43,052 nucleotides of DNA from Desulfobacca acetoxidans (GCA_020722205.1 DYLF01000002.1:56141-99192), one strand, 5' to 3'. Shown: positions 8,295 through 17,737, counted from the stretch's first letter. Numbers and translations are program-made. The notes: a model not told the origin generated them from the sequence alone.

Positions 8295-9260
8295 ATGAAG
8301 CATGCACTCCATAGACTCCAGCAGTTGTTTTCCCATGAAGATCGCCTCCTGATCCTCATCGACGCCGATCCCGACTCCATTGCCAGCGCCCTTGCCTTAA
8401 AGCGTTTGGTCTGGCACCGTCTCGCCACCTGCGTCATTTCCTACATCCGCCCCATCACCAGGCCTCAGAACGAGAGGATGGTCCGCCTGTTGGGAATACC
8501 TGCGGTCCCTTTATCCGAGGTCGATCCCGGCTCCTTTGATCACAAAGCCTTGGTTGATTCCCAACCGGCCCACCATGAATTGTTCGCCAAACATATATAC
8601 GATCTGATCATCGACCATCACCCACGGCATCCGGACACCAAGGCCCGGTTTGTGGATATCCGTCCCGAATATGGCGCCACCGCCACGATAATGACGGAAT
8701 ATTTGCGTGCCGGACGCATCAAACCATCTCTGAAATTGGCCACCGCCCTGTATTTTGGCATCAAAACGGACACCGCCAATTTCGAGCGGCCTGCCATCGA
8801 AGCTGACGTGCGGGCCTTCCACTATCTCTTCGGCTTTACCCGCCGGGCCTTGGTGCGCCGACTGGAATACGCCGAGCTTACCATTCCCATGATCAAGTAT
8901 TTTCAACAAGCCTTCCGGCGCTACCACCGGCGCGGCAATCGCATTTTTGTTTTTTTGGGGACAGTACCAAGCCCAGACATCCTGGTAATCTTGGCTGATT
9001 TTTTCCTGCGCCTCGAAGAGGTGGCCTGGACCATCGTGGGTGGCTTATTTCAGGATAAACTCATCGTTATCTTCCGTAACGACGGCCTGCGGAAAAATGC
9101 CGGCCGCTTGGCCGTCCGGGCCTTCGGCAAGCTGGGCTCCGCCGGCGGCCATATCGCCAGCGCCAGGGCAGAAGTCCCTTTAAATAACTGTAAAATCGCC
9201 CTCCCCAAAGACGACTGGCAACAATGGCAAAATTTTATCATTGCCCGGGTGGAGAGTTAA
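8295..9260 (+). CDS. DHH-family phosphoesterase (NrnA/RecJ-like)
   Basis: This 321-residue protein has an N-terminal DHH domain and a C-terminal DHHA1 domain. Motif I reads DADPDSIASALAL (residues 23-35), motif II is the Asp of LVDSQPAHHE, motif III is IDHHPRH, and the DHHA1 signature is GGHIASARAEVP near the end. Such two-domain proteins are usually manganese-dependent nanoRNases or phosphatases acting on short oligonucleotides, pAp or cyclic dinucleotides. The His that opens motif I in many relatives (HDNPDPDS) appears replaced by Leu21, while Asp25 and Asp27 are kept. No good ribosome-binding site precedes the ATG. It is divergent from btuR and separate from the rpsU operon; the exact substrate is unknown. 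Confidence 0.85.
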   Translation: MKHALHRLQQLFSHEDRLLILIDADPDSIASALALKRLVWHRLATCVISYIRPITRPQNERMVRLLGIPAVPLSEVDPGSFDHKALVDSQPAHHELFAKHIYDLIIDHHPRHPDTKARFVDIRPEYGATATIMTEYLRAGRIKPSLKLATALYFGIKTDTANFERPAIEADVRAFHYLFGFTRRALVRRLEYAELTIPMIKYFQQAFRRYHRRGNRIFVFLGTVPSPDILVILADFFLRLEEVAWTIVGGLFQDKLIVIFRNDGLRKNAGRLAVRAFGKLGSAGGHIASARAEVPLNNCKIALPKDDWQQWQNFIIARVES

Positions 9261-9455
9261 ACACTGGTCGGTAAAAGCTGAGAGTTGAGCGCTTGCCACT
9301 CGCTGACCATTAATCTCTTACCGCAAAACCCTTGACATCTCAAAAAAAGATGATAAAAAAACTTAGGTTAAGGCTTTTATAATGCCCTGAGCTGACCAAA
9401 AGCTCATGAATTCAAGCTCTAAGCTGTATTTGGCCAAGGGGAGGGGGGAAAATGG
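9261..9455 (+). promoter_or_regulatory. Promoter region of the rpsU-rpoD operon
   Basis: This 195-bp gap contains a consensus -35 box TTGACA at 9332-9337 with an A-rich candidate -10 (TAAAAA, 9354-9359, 16-nt spacer). A separate perfect TATAAT lies at 9378-9383 but lacks a good -35 at the right distance. Either could serve the operon. A strong purine-rich ribosome-binding site (GGGGAGGGGGG, from 9439) ends just before rpsU. Confidence 0.45.
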
Positions 9456-9656
9456 ATGCCAGGCGTCAGGGTCAAACCCAACGAACCATTCGAGGTCGCC
9501 CTTAAACGCTTTAAAAAGCAATGCGAGAAGGCTGGGATTCTCTCGGAGATCCGGAAAAGGGAGCACTACGAAAAACCCAGCATCAAGCGCAAGAAGAAAG
9601 TGTTGGCGGCCAAAAAAAGGGCGGTAAAAAAGCTGCGTAAACTAGAAAGTTCATGA
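9456..9656 (+). CDS. rpsU: 30S ribosomal protein bS21
   Basis: This 66-residue basic protein matches bS21 along its whole length: [26 protein letters not shown] would be the N-terminal half (key pieces [13 protein letters not shown] and CEKAG), followed by a Lys/Arg-rich tail. bS21 binds near the 3' end of 16S rRNA on the small subunit and helps initiation. The start follows a strong purine-rich ribosome-binding site. It is the first gene of the rpsU-yqeY-mutS2-dnaG-rpoD operon, and its stop overlaps the next start (ATGA). The classical macromolecular-synthesis operon likewise opens with rpsU, linking ribosome, primase and sigma-factor supply. Confidence 0.95.
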   Translation: MPGVRVKPNEPFEVALKRFKKQCEKAGILSEIRKREHYEKPSIKRKKKVLAAKKRAVKKLRKLESS

Positions 9657-10102
9657 ATTCTTTAATCAAGCGGCTGGACCAGGCCTTTAAGGAAGCCTTA
9701 AAAGGCCGGCAGGAGCTAGTGGTCTCAACCTTGCGGCTGCTGCGCACGGCCATCCGGCACCGAGAGGTTGAGCTCAAACGCCCGCTCACGGAAGGTGAAC
9801 TATTAGCCGTCATCAGTACACAGGCCAAACAACGCCGGGAGGCCAGCGCCGAATATACTAAGGCGGGACGCTCGGACTTGGCCCAAAAAGAAGAGGAGGA
9901 GCTAAAGGTCCTCCTCTCTTTTTTGCCTACTCAGCTCAGTTCGGATGAAGCTGAGAGAGAAGTGGTGCAAATCATTGCTGAGGTCGGAGCCAGCGGCCCG
10001 AAAGACTTGGGCAAGGTGATGAAGACCGCCATGGCCCGGCTGGCGGGACGAGTTAACGGGAAGATGGTGCAGGAGATAGCGCGGCGGCGATTAGGCTCTT
10101 GA
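9653..10102 (+). CDS. yqeY: GatB/YqeY-domain protein
   Basis: This 149-residue protein belongs to the YqeY family, which resembles the C-terminal domain of GatB. Visible family segments are [19 protein letters not shown], the [20 protein letters not shown] helix, FLPTQLS, and the C-terminal [16 protein letters not shown]. The GatB tail contacts tRNA in the amidotransferase, so a tRNA-linked role is often supposed, but none is established for free-standing YqeY. In many bacteria the gene sits between rpsU and dnaG as it does here. It overlaps rpsU by 4 bp. Confidence 0.92.
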   Translation: MNSLIKRLDQAFKEALKGRQELVVSTLRLLRTAIRHREVELKRPLTEGELLAVISTQAKQRREASAEYTKAGRSDLAQKEEEELKVLLSFLPTQLSSDEAEREVVQIIAEVGASGPKDLGKVMKTAMARLAGRVNGKMVQEIARRRLGS

Positions 10103-10134
10103 CCTTTTTCCCCTGCCTGAAGACAAGGAGCGGC

Positions 10135-12483
10135 ATGACCGACAAAACCATGACCGCCTTGGAGTTCCCAGGGCTTCTTTGTCTTTTGCAGGAATATGCC
10201 TTCTCCAGCCTGGGAAAAACCTTTCTTGCTGGCTTAACCCCACTGGCCGATCTTTCCCTGATTCAGGGTAAATTTCAAGAACTCAAAGAACTGCAAGACT
10301 GGCAAAATCGGGAAGGTCCGCCCCCCCTCAGGGACTTCCCCGCTCTTTCCCTCTGGTTGGCAAAAGCCACCGTTCCCGGCAGCTTGTTGCCGCCGCTGGC
10401 CTTCAATGAAATCCTCTCTGTCCTGCGCCTTAGCCATCAATTGCGGCTTTATCTGCTCCCGGCCGGCCCGGCCCGCCCCTGCCTGGCCGGATTGGCAGCG
10501 CGCCTCACCGACTTGCCGAACCTCCGGGAAGCCATTGTCAGGAGCATCAGCCCCCACAATTTCATCTTGGACCAGGCCAGTCCCGCTTTAGCCCGAGTAC
10601 GTCAGGAATTGGCCTCCACTCGGGAATTGATCAACCGGCAGATCAAACAGGCTTTTTTCACCCCCAGCTATCAAGATATCATTCAGACTCCTACCATTTC
10701 CCAACGGCACGGCCGTTATGTCATTCCCCTCAAGGCCGATCACAAAGGCGCCATTCCGGGGATAATTCATGATCAGTCACAAACCAGGGCCACCCTGTAT
10801 TTGGAGCCGCTGGCCATCGTTGAGCAGAACAATGCCCTTAACCTCTTGAGCAATCAGGAAAAGCGGGAGGAGGAGGCAGTTCTGCGCCGATTGACTGATT
10901 TAGTGCGAGAGGTCCTGCCGGCTTTGCACGCTAATCTGGCGACCCTTGCCGAACTGGATGCCATTCAGGCTAAAGTACGATTCAGCCGGGATTATCAAGC
11001 CCGGGAACCCGAGTTCCGTTCCTCGGGAGGCCTGGATTTCCGTCAGGCCCGCCACCCCTTGTTGCTTAAACGGGCCAAGGAGCAAGCCCAGGCCTTCCAG
11101 GTGGTCCCTGTTGACCTGGAATTGACTCCGACCGCGCCCTTCCTGGTGATTTCGGGAGCCAATGCCGGCGGCAAAACGGTGGCCCTGAAAACCCTGGGCC
11201 TTTTGACCATCATGATTCAGAGCGGCATTCCGGTGCCGGTGGCCGAAGGCAGCGCCTTTTCCCCTTTTGACCAGATATTTGCCGACATCGGCGATCTTCA
11301 AAATCTTCAACAGGATCTCAGCACTTTTTCTGCTCACCTGAAGCAGGCTCTGGATATGCTGTCAGCTTTATCCGGCCGGGCTTTGATTCTTTTGGATGAG
11401 CTGGGTACCGCCACCGACCCCGTGGAAGGGGGCGCCCTCGCTCTCTCCCTACTCAAAGCTTTCTACCAACGGGGGGCGTACGGAGCGGTTACCACCCATC
11501 TCCCCTTGCTTAAGTCTTTTGCCCAGCAGGAGCCTGGTTTCCGTAATGCCGCAGTGATCTTTGATGAAGAAACTCACAAGCCCACCTATCGCTTGGCCTA
11601 CGGACTGCCGGGGGCTTCCAACGCCCTGAAAATCGCCCGACAGCTTGGGCTAGACCACGAAATCTTAACTGTGGCAGAGAGTTATCTGAACCGTGAAGAG
11701 CTCCAGGCTTACCGGCTCCTGCACCAGGTTGAAGCGGCTCAGCAGACCTTGGCTCTGAAAGAAGCCGAGCTGGCGAAGACTCGAACTGAATTGGCGGCCC
11801 AGCTCCAGGAACTAGCAAACCTACGCCAAACCCTGGCTCTGGAGCGCCGTACCATGCAGCAGGACCTGGAAAAACGCGCCCGAGAACTCATCCACCAAGC
11901 CGAAGGGGAGTTCAGGACCATTTTGCGGCGGCTACAGCGGCAGGAAGCCCCTTGGGGGGCCTTGCGTCAGGAGTTGTCGGCGCGCGCCCAAAGACTTCTT
12001 AATGAGCTGTCCCCTGCCGCCGGGCAAGGGGAACCGCCCACTCTGCTTTGCACACCAGGAATGCAAGTGTTTCTACCGGCTCTCAACCTCACCGGGGAGG
12101 TGATTTCTGGACCGGACCGAGACGGACGCCTGTTAGTGCGGGTCAGAAAAGTTAGGCTGAGAGTCAGGCCCGAAGAAGTCACTTGTGCCACAGCCGTTCC
12201 TTCTTCGGCAGAGACCTGGACGGTGCCGAGTTATCAAGCCTCATCAGCCAGCTCACCCAGCCTGAACCTCGTCGGCCTGCGGGTGGAGGAGGCCCTCCCG
12301 CTGGTGGACCGCCTCCTGGACCAGGCTGTCTTGCATGGCCAAGAGAGAGTGGATATAATTCACGGCATGGGCACCGGCCGCCTGAAGCAGGCGGTCTGGC
12401 AGCATCTGAAGCAGCATACCATGGTGAGAGCTATCCGCGGGGATGTCAACCCCGGGATTACCGTGGTGGACCTCAAAGATTGA
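10135..12483 (+). CDS. mutS2: Endonuclease MutS2
   Basis: This 782-residue MutS-family ATPase has the MutS2 layout: core/lever helices, an ATPase domain with Walker A GANAGGKT (residues 341-348) and Walker B LILLDELGTATDP (Asp421, Glu422), a long Gln/Glu-rich coiled coil (about 525-610), and a C-terminal Smr nuclease domain with HGMGTGRL (His743). MutS2 lacks the mismatch-reading domain; it is linked to suppression of recombination and to rescue of collided ribosomes. I chose ATG 10135, preceded by AGGAG, over the TTG at 10099 that overlaps yqeY; the N-terminus from 10135 fits the family. It lies between yqeY and dnaG in the operon. Confidence 0.93.
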   Translation: MTDKTMTALEFPGLLCLLQEYAFSSLGKTFLAGLTPLADLSLIQGKFQELKELQDWQNREGPPPLRDFPALSLWLAKATVPGSLLPPLAFNEILSVLRLSHQLRLYLLPAGPARPCLAGLAARLTDLPNLREAIVRSISPHNFILDQASPALARVRQELASTRELINRQIKQAFFTPSYQDIIQTPTISQRHGRYVIPLKADHKGAIPGIIHDQSQTRATLYLEPLAIVEQNNALNLLSNQEKREEEAVLRRLTDLVREVLPALHANLATLAELDAIQAKVRFSRDYQAREPEFRSSGGLDFRQARHPLLLKRAKEQAQAFQVVPVDLELTPTAPFLVISGANAGGKTVALKTLGLLTIMIQSGIPVPVAEGSAFSPFDQIFADIGDLQNLQQDLSTFSAHLKQALDMLSALSGRALILLDELGTATDPVEGGALALSLLKAFYQRGAYGAVTTHLPLLKSFAQQEPGFRNAAVIFDEETHKPTYRLAYGLPGASNALKIARQLGLDHEILTVAESYLNREELQAYRLLHQVEAAQQTLALKEAELAKTRTELAAQLQELANLRQTLALERRTMQQDLEKRARELIHQAEGEFRTILRRLQRQEAPWGALRQELSARAQRLLNELSPAAGQGEPPTLLCTPGMQVFLPALNLTGEVISGPDRDGRLLVRVRKVRLRVRPEEVTCATAVPSSAETWTVPSYQASSASSPSLNLVGLRVEEALPLVDRLLDQAVLHGQERVDIIHGMGTGRLKQAVWQHLKQHTMVRAIRGDVNPGITVVDLKD

Positions 12484-12525
12484 TCCGGTCCAGATCTCGG
12501 GTCCACCGGGAGTAACTGGTTAGCG

Positions 12526-12554
12526 GTGAGCAGTTGGAAAAAACCACTGCTCAC
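12526..12554 (+). other. Hairpin just upstream of the dnaG ribosome-binding site
   Basis: A perfect 9-bp inverted repeat (GTGAGCAGT at 12526-12534 and ACTGCTCAC at 12546-12554) encloses an 11-nt A-rich loop with a further GG/CC pair. It ends 13 nt before the GAGGAG of dnaG. It may set the dnaG level within the operon by mRNA processing or attenuation. Its sequence also resembles the degenerate GAGCAGT words found in other gaps of this window. Confidence 0.55.
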
Positions 12555-12576
12555 GGCTCACTGCGTTGAGGAGATT

Positions 12577-14364
12577 GTGACTCCTTACATCCCGGAAGAC
12601 AAGATCCTGGAGATCCAAGAGGCCGCGTCCTTGGCCGAAGTGGTGGGACAGTATGTGAAACTGCAAAGCCGGGGGCGCAACCTGGTAGGTCTCTGCCCAT
12701 TTCACCCCGACACCACACCCTCGTTCACGGTGTCGCCGGAGCGCCAAATCTATTATTGTTTCGGCTGCGGCGCGGGCGGCACCGTTTTTTCTTTCCTGAT
12801 GCAATATCACCGCCTGACTTTCCCGGAAGCCGTGGAGGAACTGGCCAAGCGCTACGGCATCCCCCTGACTTATAAGGACCTGGGAGCGGAAGGGGCCCGC
12901 CAGACCCGGAAACGTCAGTTATTCTATGAACTCCAGACCATAGCCAAAGACTTCTACCGCGCTGTTCTGACTGCTTCCAGCGGCATAATAGGCCGGGACT
13001 ATCTGGATAAACGGGGTCTCACCAAGGAGGTCATTGAGAATTTCCAATTGGGTTATGCACCGCCGGCCTGGGATGCCTTAAGAGACCATCTGCAAAAAAG
13101 AGGAGCATCCCTAGAATTGGCCCAGGAAGCGGGTCTATTGGCGCCGCGCTCCCAGGGCGGCTGGTACGACCGCTTCCGAGGTCGCATCATGTTTCCTATC
13201 CTGGACCGAGCCGGCCGGGTTATCGCCTTCGGGGGGCGAATCGTAGGTGAGGGAGAACCTAAGTATTTGAATTCCCCGGAGAGCCCTCTATATTCCAAGG
13301 GGCGTCACCTCTATGGCCTGCCTCAGGCCAGTGCGGCCTGCCGCCGGCAGGATTTGGTTCTCGTGGTGGAAGGGTATCTGGATTTACTGTCTTTGCGCGT
13401 CCACGGTATTGAACCAGTGGTAGCTGTTTTGGGCACCGCCCTCACCCGAGAGCAGGTGCGACTTTTAAAGAGCCTGGCCTCTCGGGTTGTCTTGGTCTTC
13501 GATGGCGATGCCGCCGGGGGGCAGGCCACCTGCCGGGCCTTCCCCCTGTTTGCCCAAGAAGGCTTGGCAGTCAGGGTATTGCCGCTCCCGGCTGGCCAGG
13601 ATCCGGATAGCTACGTCAGAAGCCAAGGGGCAGACCTTTTCCGTTCTCCCTGGGAGGCGGCGCAATCGTGGTTCGCTTTCTTGCTGGCGCGCCTTATTGC
13701 CGCTCACGGCCTGGACATCGAAGGGCGGGTCCGCATCACTGCCGCACTCAGGCCATATCTCACGGCGGTCCGCGATCCGGTGGAACAAGGCTTATGGTTG
13801 AGGCTGGCGGCAGAGCGCCTGGGTCTGGAAGAAACCTCACTGCGTCGCAGTCTGAACAATCAGGCCGAAGTTGTTTCTGCCAGACTTCAGACTGCCGACC
13901 AACTGGCCATAAACCTGGAACAGGGGATGCTCCGCTGTCTCTTACACTACCCCACTTCCTTCACCTTGGCTGAGCTGGAAGATTGGGCCCAGGATTTTGA
14001 GGATCGGGAGTATCAAGAAATATTGGCTTTCATCTTGGAAAGTTTTCGCCAGCACGGCAGTCTTGATCTAACCCTTTTGGTGCACCAGGTGGAAAACGAG
14101 CGCTTGCGGCAGAGAATTTGCGCTTTAACTTTGGATGACCAGGAATTTGCCCACCTGCCGGCAGATCACTTGGCGACGGAGTGGCGCCGGGCCTTTCGTA
14201 TGCGTCGACTGAAGAAAGCTCAAAAGGCTATTAAAGACAAATTGGCGGAGGCCGCCAACCGAGGCAATGAGGAGCTTCTTGGCCTGCTGGCCCAGAGGCA
14301 GGAAATCGACCGGCAACTAGAAGCCTTAAAAGTCCAGTCACTCATAAAAGGAGAAAATGGATGA
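12577..14364 (+). CDS. dnaG: DNA primase DnaG
   Basis: This 595-residue primase lays RNA primers for lagging-strand synthesis at the replication fork. The N-terminal CHC2 zinc domain has Cys40, His43, Cys61 and Cys64 (CPFH and CFGC). The TOPRIM core has [12 protein letters not shown] and [12 protein letters not shown], and the C-terminal helical region (after about 430) binds the DnaB helicase. I chose GTG 12577, with GAGGAG 3 nt upstream and a normal primase beginning ([11 protein letters not shown]). The frame also opens at GTG 12526, but that lies inside a hairpin with no ribosome-binding site. Its stop overlaps rpoD. Confidence 0.95.
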   Translation: MTPYIPEDKILEIQEAASLAEVVGQYVKLQSRGRNLVGLCPFHPDTTPSFTVSPERQIYYCFGCGAGGTVFSFLMQYHRLTFPEAVEELAKRYGIPLTYKDLGAEGARQTRKRQLFYELQTIAKDFYRAVLTASSGIIGRDYLDKRGLTKEVIENFQLGYAPPAWDALRDHLQKRGASLELAQEAGLLAPRSQGGWYDRFRGRIMFPILDRAGRVIAFGGRIVGEGEPKYLNSPESPLYSKGRHLYGLPQASAACRRQDLVLVVEGYLDLLSLRVHGIEPVVAVLGTALTREQVRLLKSLASRVVLVFDGDAAGGQATCRAFPLFAQEGLAVRVLPLPAGQDPDSYVRSQGADLFRSPWEAAQSWFAFLLARLIAAHGLDIEGRVRITAALRPYLTAVRDPVEQGLWLRLAAERLGLEETSLRRSLNNQAEVVSARLQTADQLAINLEQGMLRCLLHYPTSFTLAELEDWAQDFEDREYQEILAFILESFRQHGSLDLTLLVHQVENERLRQRICALTLDDQEFAHLPADHLATEWRRAFRMRRLKKAQKAIKDKLAEAANRGNEELLGLLAQRQEIDRQLEALKVQSLIKGENG

Positions 14365-16094
14365 ACACGGGCAGGGGTATAGAGGGCTTTCCGGAAATTA
14401 TCCCGTTATCCGATTCCGATGATGATAACATGATAATAATGGACGACCTGGAAGAATCCCTCTCTTCTGACTGTTTCCTGAATGAGCCGCCTAAAGACCT
14501 CATAAACTTTAATGACTTGGATATAGCCAACCCTGAAATCACCCCCGGCCTACTTTTGGCCACCCCCCTGGAGCTGGAGGAGGGTGAGGCGGGGTTGCCT
14601 TTGGAGGTTAATGTCACTGCCAAGCTCGACGACCCGGTGCGTCTCTATTTACGTGAAATGGGGATGGTGTCGCTGCTCACCCGGGAAGGAGAGGTGGAGA
14701 TCGCCAAGCGGATTGAAGAGGGCGAGAAAGAAGTGCTTCATGCGCTGGTCGGAATCCCTTGGGCCTTTCGGGAGCTCCTTTCTCTGGTGAACCTTCTGGA
14801 AAAAGAAAAATGGTCGGCGGACAATGGCCTGGAAAATCTGGAGGAGGATGAACTGGACCGGGATTACCCCATTCAGAAGTCACGGGTGCTCAAGGCGGTC
14901 CAGAAATTGCGGGGTCTTGCTGAAAGTCTCTGGCAAGCCCGAAAAGAGTTGGCCGCGACCAAGTCTGATAAGGAGCAGCGTGGCCAATTGGAAAACCGCT
15001 TGCTGGCCGTGCACCGGCAACTGGTGGACTGCCTGAAAAGTCTACGCCTGGAACGCCACCAACTGGAAAAAATCCTTCGCCAGGTTCTGCAATTTCACAA
15101 ACGTATCAAAGAGAGTCAAAAGAGACTATCCGACCGTCTATCCACGATGGGGCTGTCTGCCACCAGGTTCCGCAGTCTTCTGCGGGAGCGCCGCAAAGGT
15201 ATCCTGGAAACTACACCGGCCCACCTTACTTCGGAACAACTGGACAGCCTCGAAAAACTCTGGACTGAGGAGCAAAAGTGCCTCCGAAAAATCGAGCAAG
15301 AGACAGGGATTACTTGTTACCGCTTCCTTCAAAGCGTTAACTGCCTCCTGCGCGGGCAATACAAAGCTGAAAAAGCCAAGCGTGAATTGGTGGAAGCCAA
15401 TTTGCGGCTGGTGGTGAGCATAGCCAAGAAATATTCCAACCGGGGTCTGCAATTCTTGGACCTCATCCAGGAAGGCAATATCGGTCTGATGAAAGCAGTG
15501 GAAAAATTCGAATATGAACGCGGCTACAAGTTCAGCACCTATGCCACCTGGTGGATTCGTCAGGCCATTACCCGGGCCATCGCCGACCAAGCCCGCACCA
15601 TCCGCATCCCGGTCCACATGATTGAAACCATCAACAAGTTAATCCGCACCTCCCGTTATCTGGTGCAGGAAATAGGCCGGGAGCCCACCCCGGAGGAAAT
15701 TGCCGAAAAAATGGAGTTTCCTCTGGAAAAAGTCCGCAAGGTTCTCAAGATCGCCAAAGAACCACTGTCGCTGGAGACCCCCATCGGCGATGAGGAAGAC
15801 AGTCATCTGGGCGACTTCATTGAAGATAAAAAGATTTTCACCCCGATGGAGGCGGTGGTGAATCTCAATCTCGCCGAACAAACCAGCAAAATGTTGGCCA
15901 CCCTCACACACCGGGAAGAGAAGGTTTTGCGCAAACGCTTCGGCATCGGTGAAAAAACCGACCATACCCTGGAGGAAGTCGGTCGGGATTTCGAGGTCAC
16001 CCGGGAGCGCATCCGCCAGATCGAGGCCAAGGCTTTACGCAAGCTCCGACACCCTTCCCGTAGTGTCCGGCTGAAGAGCTTCATGGAATCCTAA
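14361..16094 (+). CDS. rpoD: Primary sigma factor RpoD (sigma-70)
   Basis: This 577-residue sigma factor directs RNA polymerase to housekeeping promoters. Region 1.2 is seen at [18 protein letters not shown]. Region 2 contains [17 protein letters not shown] and [16 protein letters not shown], region 3 follows [12 protein letters not shown], and region 4 has the helix-turn-helix [19 protein letters not shown] long non-conserved insert lies between regions 1.2 and 2.1. The first 80 or so residues are acidic and do not resemble the usual region 1.1. The ATG overlaps the dnaG stop and follows AAAGGAG. The gene ends the rpsU operon. Confidence 0.96.
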   Translation: MNTGRGIEGFPEIIPLSDSDDDNMIIMDDLEESLSSDCFLNEPPKDLINFNDLDIANPEITPGLLLATPLELEEGEAGLPLEVNVTAKLDDPVRLYLREMGMVSLLTREGEVEIAKRIEEGEKEVLHALVGIPWAFRELLSLVNLLEKEKWSADNGLENLEEDELDRDYPIQKSRVLKAVQKLRGLAESLWQARKELAATKSDKEQRGQLENRLLAVHRQLVDCLKSLRLERHQLEKILRQVLQFHKRIKESQKRLSDRLSTMGLSATRFRSLLRERRKGILETTPAHLTSEQLDSLEKLWTEEQKCLRKIEQETGITCYRFLQSVNCLLRGQYKAEKAKRELVEANLRLVVSIAKKYSNRGLQFLDLIQEGNIGLMKAVEKFEYERGYKFSTYATWWIRQAITRAIADQARTIRIPVHMIETINKLIRTSRYLVQEIGREPTPEEIAEKMEFPLEKVRKVLKIAKEPLSLETPIGDEEDSHLGDFIEDKKIFTPMEAVVNLNLAEQTSKMLATLTHREEKVLRKRFGIGEKTDHTLEEVGRDFEVTRERIRQIEAKALRKLRHPSRSVRLKSFMES

Positions 16095-16153
16095 GTGTCG
16101 ATGCGGTTTTGGCACCCCATCAACTTCGAAACGAGTTTTGAGACAACCAATAC

Positions 16154-16181
16154 TTGCGTTAGGATGAATATTTATTAAAAT
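16154..16181 (+). promoter_or_regulatory. Promoter of the CAU tRNA gene
   Basis: TTGCGT (16154-16159) and TAAAAT (16176-16181) are separated by 16 nt in an AT-rich patch between rpoD and the tRNA. Transcription would start near 16188, about 12 nt before the mature tRNA 5' end. Confidence 0.5.
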
Positions 16182-16199
16182 ATACAGTAACCTCTTTCC

Positions 16200-16272
16200 G
16201 GGCCCATAGCTCAGTGGTCAGAGCAACCGGCTCATAACCGGACGGTCCCTGGTTCGAATCCAGGTGGGCCCA
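16200..16272 (+). tRNA. tRNA with CAU anticodon (elongator Met or Ile2)
   Basis: The 73-nt sequence folds as a cloverleaf with a 7-bp acceptor stem GGGCCCA/TGGGCCC, discriminator A, D-arm GCTC/GAGC, T-arm loop TTCGAAT, and an anticodon loop CTCATAA with CAT at 16233-16235. The 27-43 pair of the anticodon stem is an A-A mismatch. CCA is not encoded. The short D-loop and overall body look closer to the Ile2 isoacceptor (which TilS would convert to lysidine at C34) than to elongator Met, but I cannot settle this by eye; it is not an initiator type. Confidence 0.93.
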
Positions 16273-16342
16273 TTGACGGTCGGGAGCAAGGAAGATTTTT
16301 CAGGAACGATACCAATCGCGATTCGCTGACCAGTTCTGCCCA

Positions 16343-16368
16343 GGGGTGCTCTATGTGCACCCCTTTTT
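16343..16368 (+). terminator. Intrinsic terminator downstream of the CAU tRNA
   Basis: A 7-bp stem GGGGTGC/GCACCCC (16343-16349 and 16357-16363) with a 7-nt loop is followed by TTTTT. It lies 71 bp beyond the tRNA 3' end and fits termination of the tRNA transcript. Confidence 0.8.
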
Positions 16369-16602
16369 CTTGTCCGGACCCTTGACCATGTCCGCCGCTA
16401 GCCACTCAACATGGGGGAAAAAATATACCAAGCACATTGCTGGTGTTAGCTACTCTGCACGTTGCTTCAAGGTCTTTTGGTGGTGCCCAAGTTCAGCCGA
16501 TTACCCCGGGAAAGGCCGGGCACCACGGTTTAGGGCTCAGCTGTAGGCCTATGAACAATTATTTTATGCAAACAACCACCACCAACCAGCACCGGTGTAA
16601 GT
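16369..16602. other. Non-coding gap with a long inverted repeat before the nif3-like gene
   Basis: No convincing gene is present. An 8-bp inverted repeat, TGGTGCCC at 16481-16488 and GGGCACCA at 16518-16525, encloses 29 nt that contain CCCCGGG and could fold further. The start of the nif3-like gene lacks a strong ribosome-binding site, and no clear sigma-70 promoter was found. Confidence 0.4.
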
Positions 16603-17721
16603 ATGGCTGCCTTGCTACGTGACATACTGGCTGGTTTGGATGCCCGCTACCCTTTTTCGTATGCCTTGCCGGAGGATCGGGTGGGTCTCCAGGTGGGGCG
16701 TCCCGAAGACTCGGTGGAGACCATACTGGTGGCCCTGGAGGTCAACGACGCAGTTCTGGCCGAAGCCCAGCACCTGGGGGCTCAACTGCTGCTGACGCAT
16801 CACCCCCTTCTCTATCAACCGGTGTCAGCACTGCGTCTGGACCAGCCCCACGCCCGCTGGCTGGTCGCCATCGTAAAGGCTGACCTGGCCCTGGTGACCT
16901 GCCATACCAATCTCGACTTGGCACCCGGAGGCCTGAATGATTATCTGGCCCAGTTACTCGAACTGGAAGATATTGAAACCTTTCCGTCCAACACCCGCGA
17001 GCCATGGTTCAAACTCATTACTTTTGTCCCCGTGGGTTATGAAGAAAAGGTGCGTCAGGCCCTGTTTGACGACCGCACCGGGGTGATCGGCGCCTATTCT
17101 CACTGTTCTTTTGCCTGCCGGGGCCAAGGTACTTTTCTTCCCCACCAGGGAGCCAGACCTTTCCGGGGTGAGCTGGCGAAGGTTTCCCGGGTTGAGGAAA
17201 GTCGGCTGGAAATACAGGTCCCCGCCAGCCGCCTGAATATTGCCGTGGCCCGCCTAAAGGCTGCCCACCCCTATGAGGAAGCAGTCTATGACCTTTATCC
17301 CTTACACAATGCCGCTAACGTTTTAGGGTTCGCCCGGGTCGGCCGCTGGTCCACCCCCAGGCCTTTTCCCCGGATAATTTCCCAGGTGAAAAAACTTTTT
17401 GGCTTGCCCCTGGTAAAGGTTTGGGGCCGCCCACCTGAGGAGGTTTCCCGGGCGGCGGTGGCCGGTGGTAGCGCCGGTGACCTGGTCATGGCGGCCCAAA
17501 ACCAAGGAGCCCAGATTCTTCTCACCGGGGAAGTTCGGCATCACCAAGTGAATATCGCTGACTTCAACAACTTTGCCGTCTTGGAAATCGGTCATTTTCA
17601 AAGTGAGGTGGTTTTTATGCCTGAATGGGCTAAGCAACTGGAGAAGCTTTTCCAGAACCTGCATCTCCGGGTGCAAATACGGCTCTCAGAGGTCCAGGGG
17701 GTGCCAGTGACCTATTGGTAA
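16603..17721 (+). CDS. Nif3-like dinuclear metal centre protein
   Basis: This 372-residue protein belongs to the Nif3/YbgI family (often labelled GTP cyclohydrolase 1 type 2-like). The N-terminal half carries LLLTHHPLLY and TCHTNLD, whose His and Asp residues bind a dinuclear metal site. The C-terminal half supplies GEVRHHQ and the final EIGHFQSE. Between them (about 130-230) lies the CutA-like insert typical of the longer family members (FVPVGYEEKVRQALF, HPYEEAVYDLYPL). The proteins form hexameric toroids; the true reaction is unknown. It precedes the zinc-ribbon gene and rnpB. Confidence 0.9.
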   Translation: MAALLRDILAGLDARYPFSYALPEDRVGLQVGRPEDSVETILVALEVNDAVLAEAQHLGAQLLLTHHPLLYQPVSALRLDQPHARWLVAIVKADLALVTCHTNLDLAPGGLNDYLAQLLELEDIETFPSNTREPWFKLITFVPVGYEEKVRQALFDDRTGVIGAYSHCSFACRGQGTFLPHQGARPFRGELAKVSRVEESRLEIQVPASRLNIAVARLKAAHPYEEAVYDLYPLHNAANVLGFARVGRWSTPRPFPRIISQVKKLFGLPLVKVWGRPPEEVSRAAVAGGSAGDLVMAAQNQGAQILLTGEVRHHQVNIADFNNFAVLEIGHFQSEVVFMPEWAKQLEKLFQNLHLRVQIRLSEVQGVPVTYW

Positions 17722-17737
17722 AATATTACTTAATTTG

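Noticed and set aside
10099-10134. TTG 10099 as the mutS2 start
   Set aside because: ATG 10135 has AGGAG at good spacing and the family-like N-terminus; the extension has no match.
12526-12576. GTG 12526 as the dnaG start
   Set aside because: It lies within a 9-bp hairpin and lacks a ribosome-binding site; GTG 12577 has GAGGAG and fits the family N-terminus.
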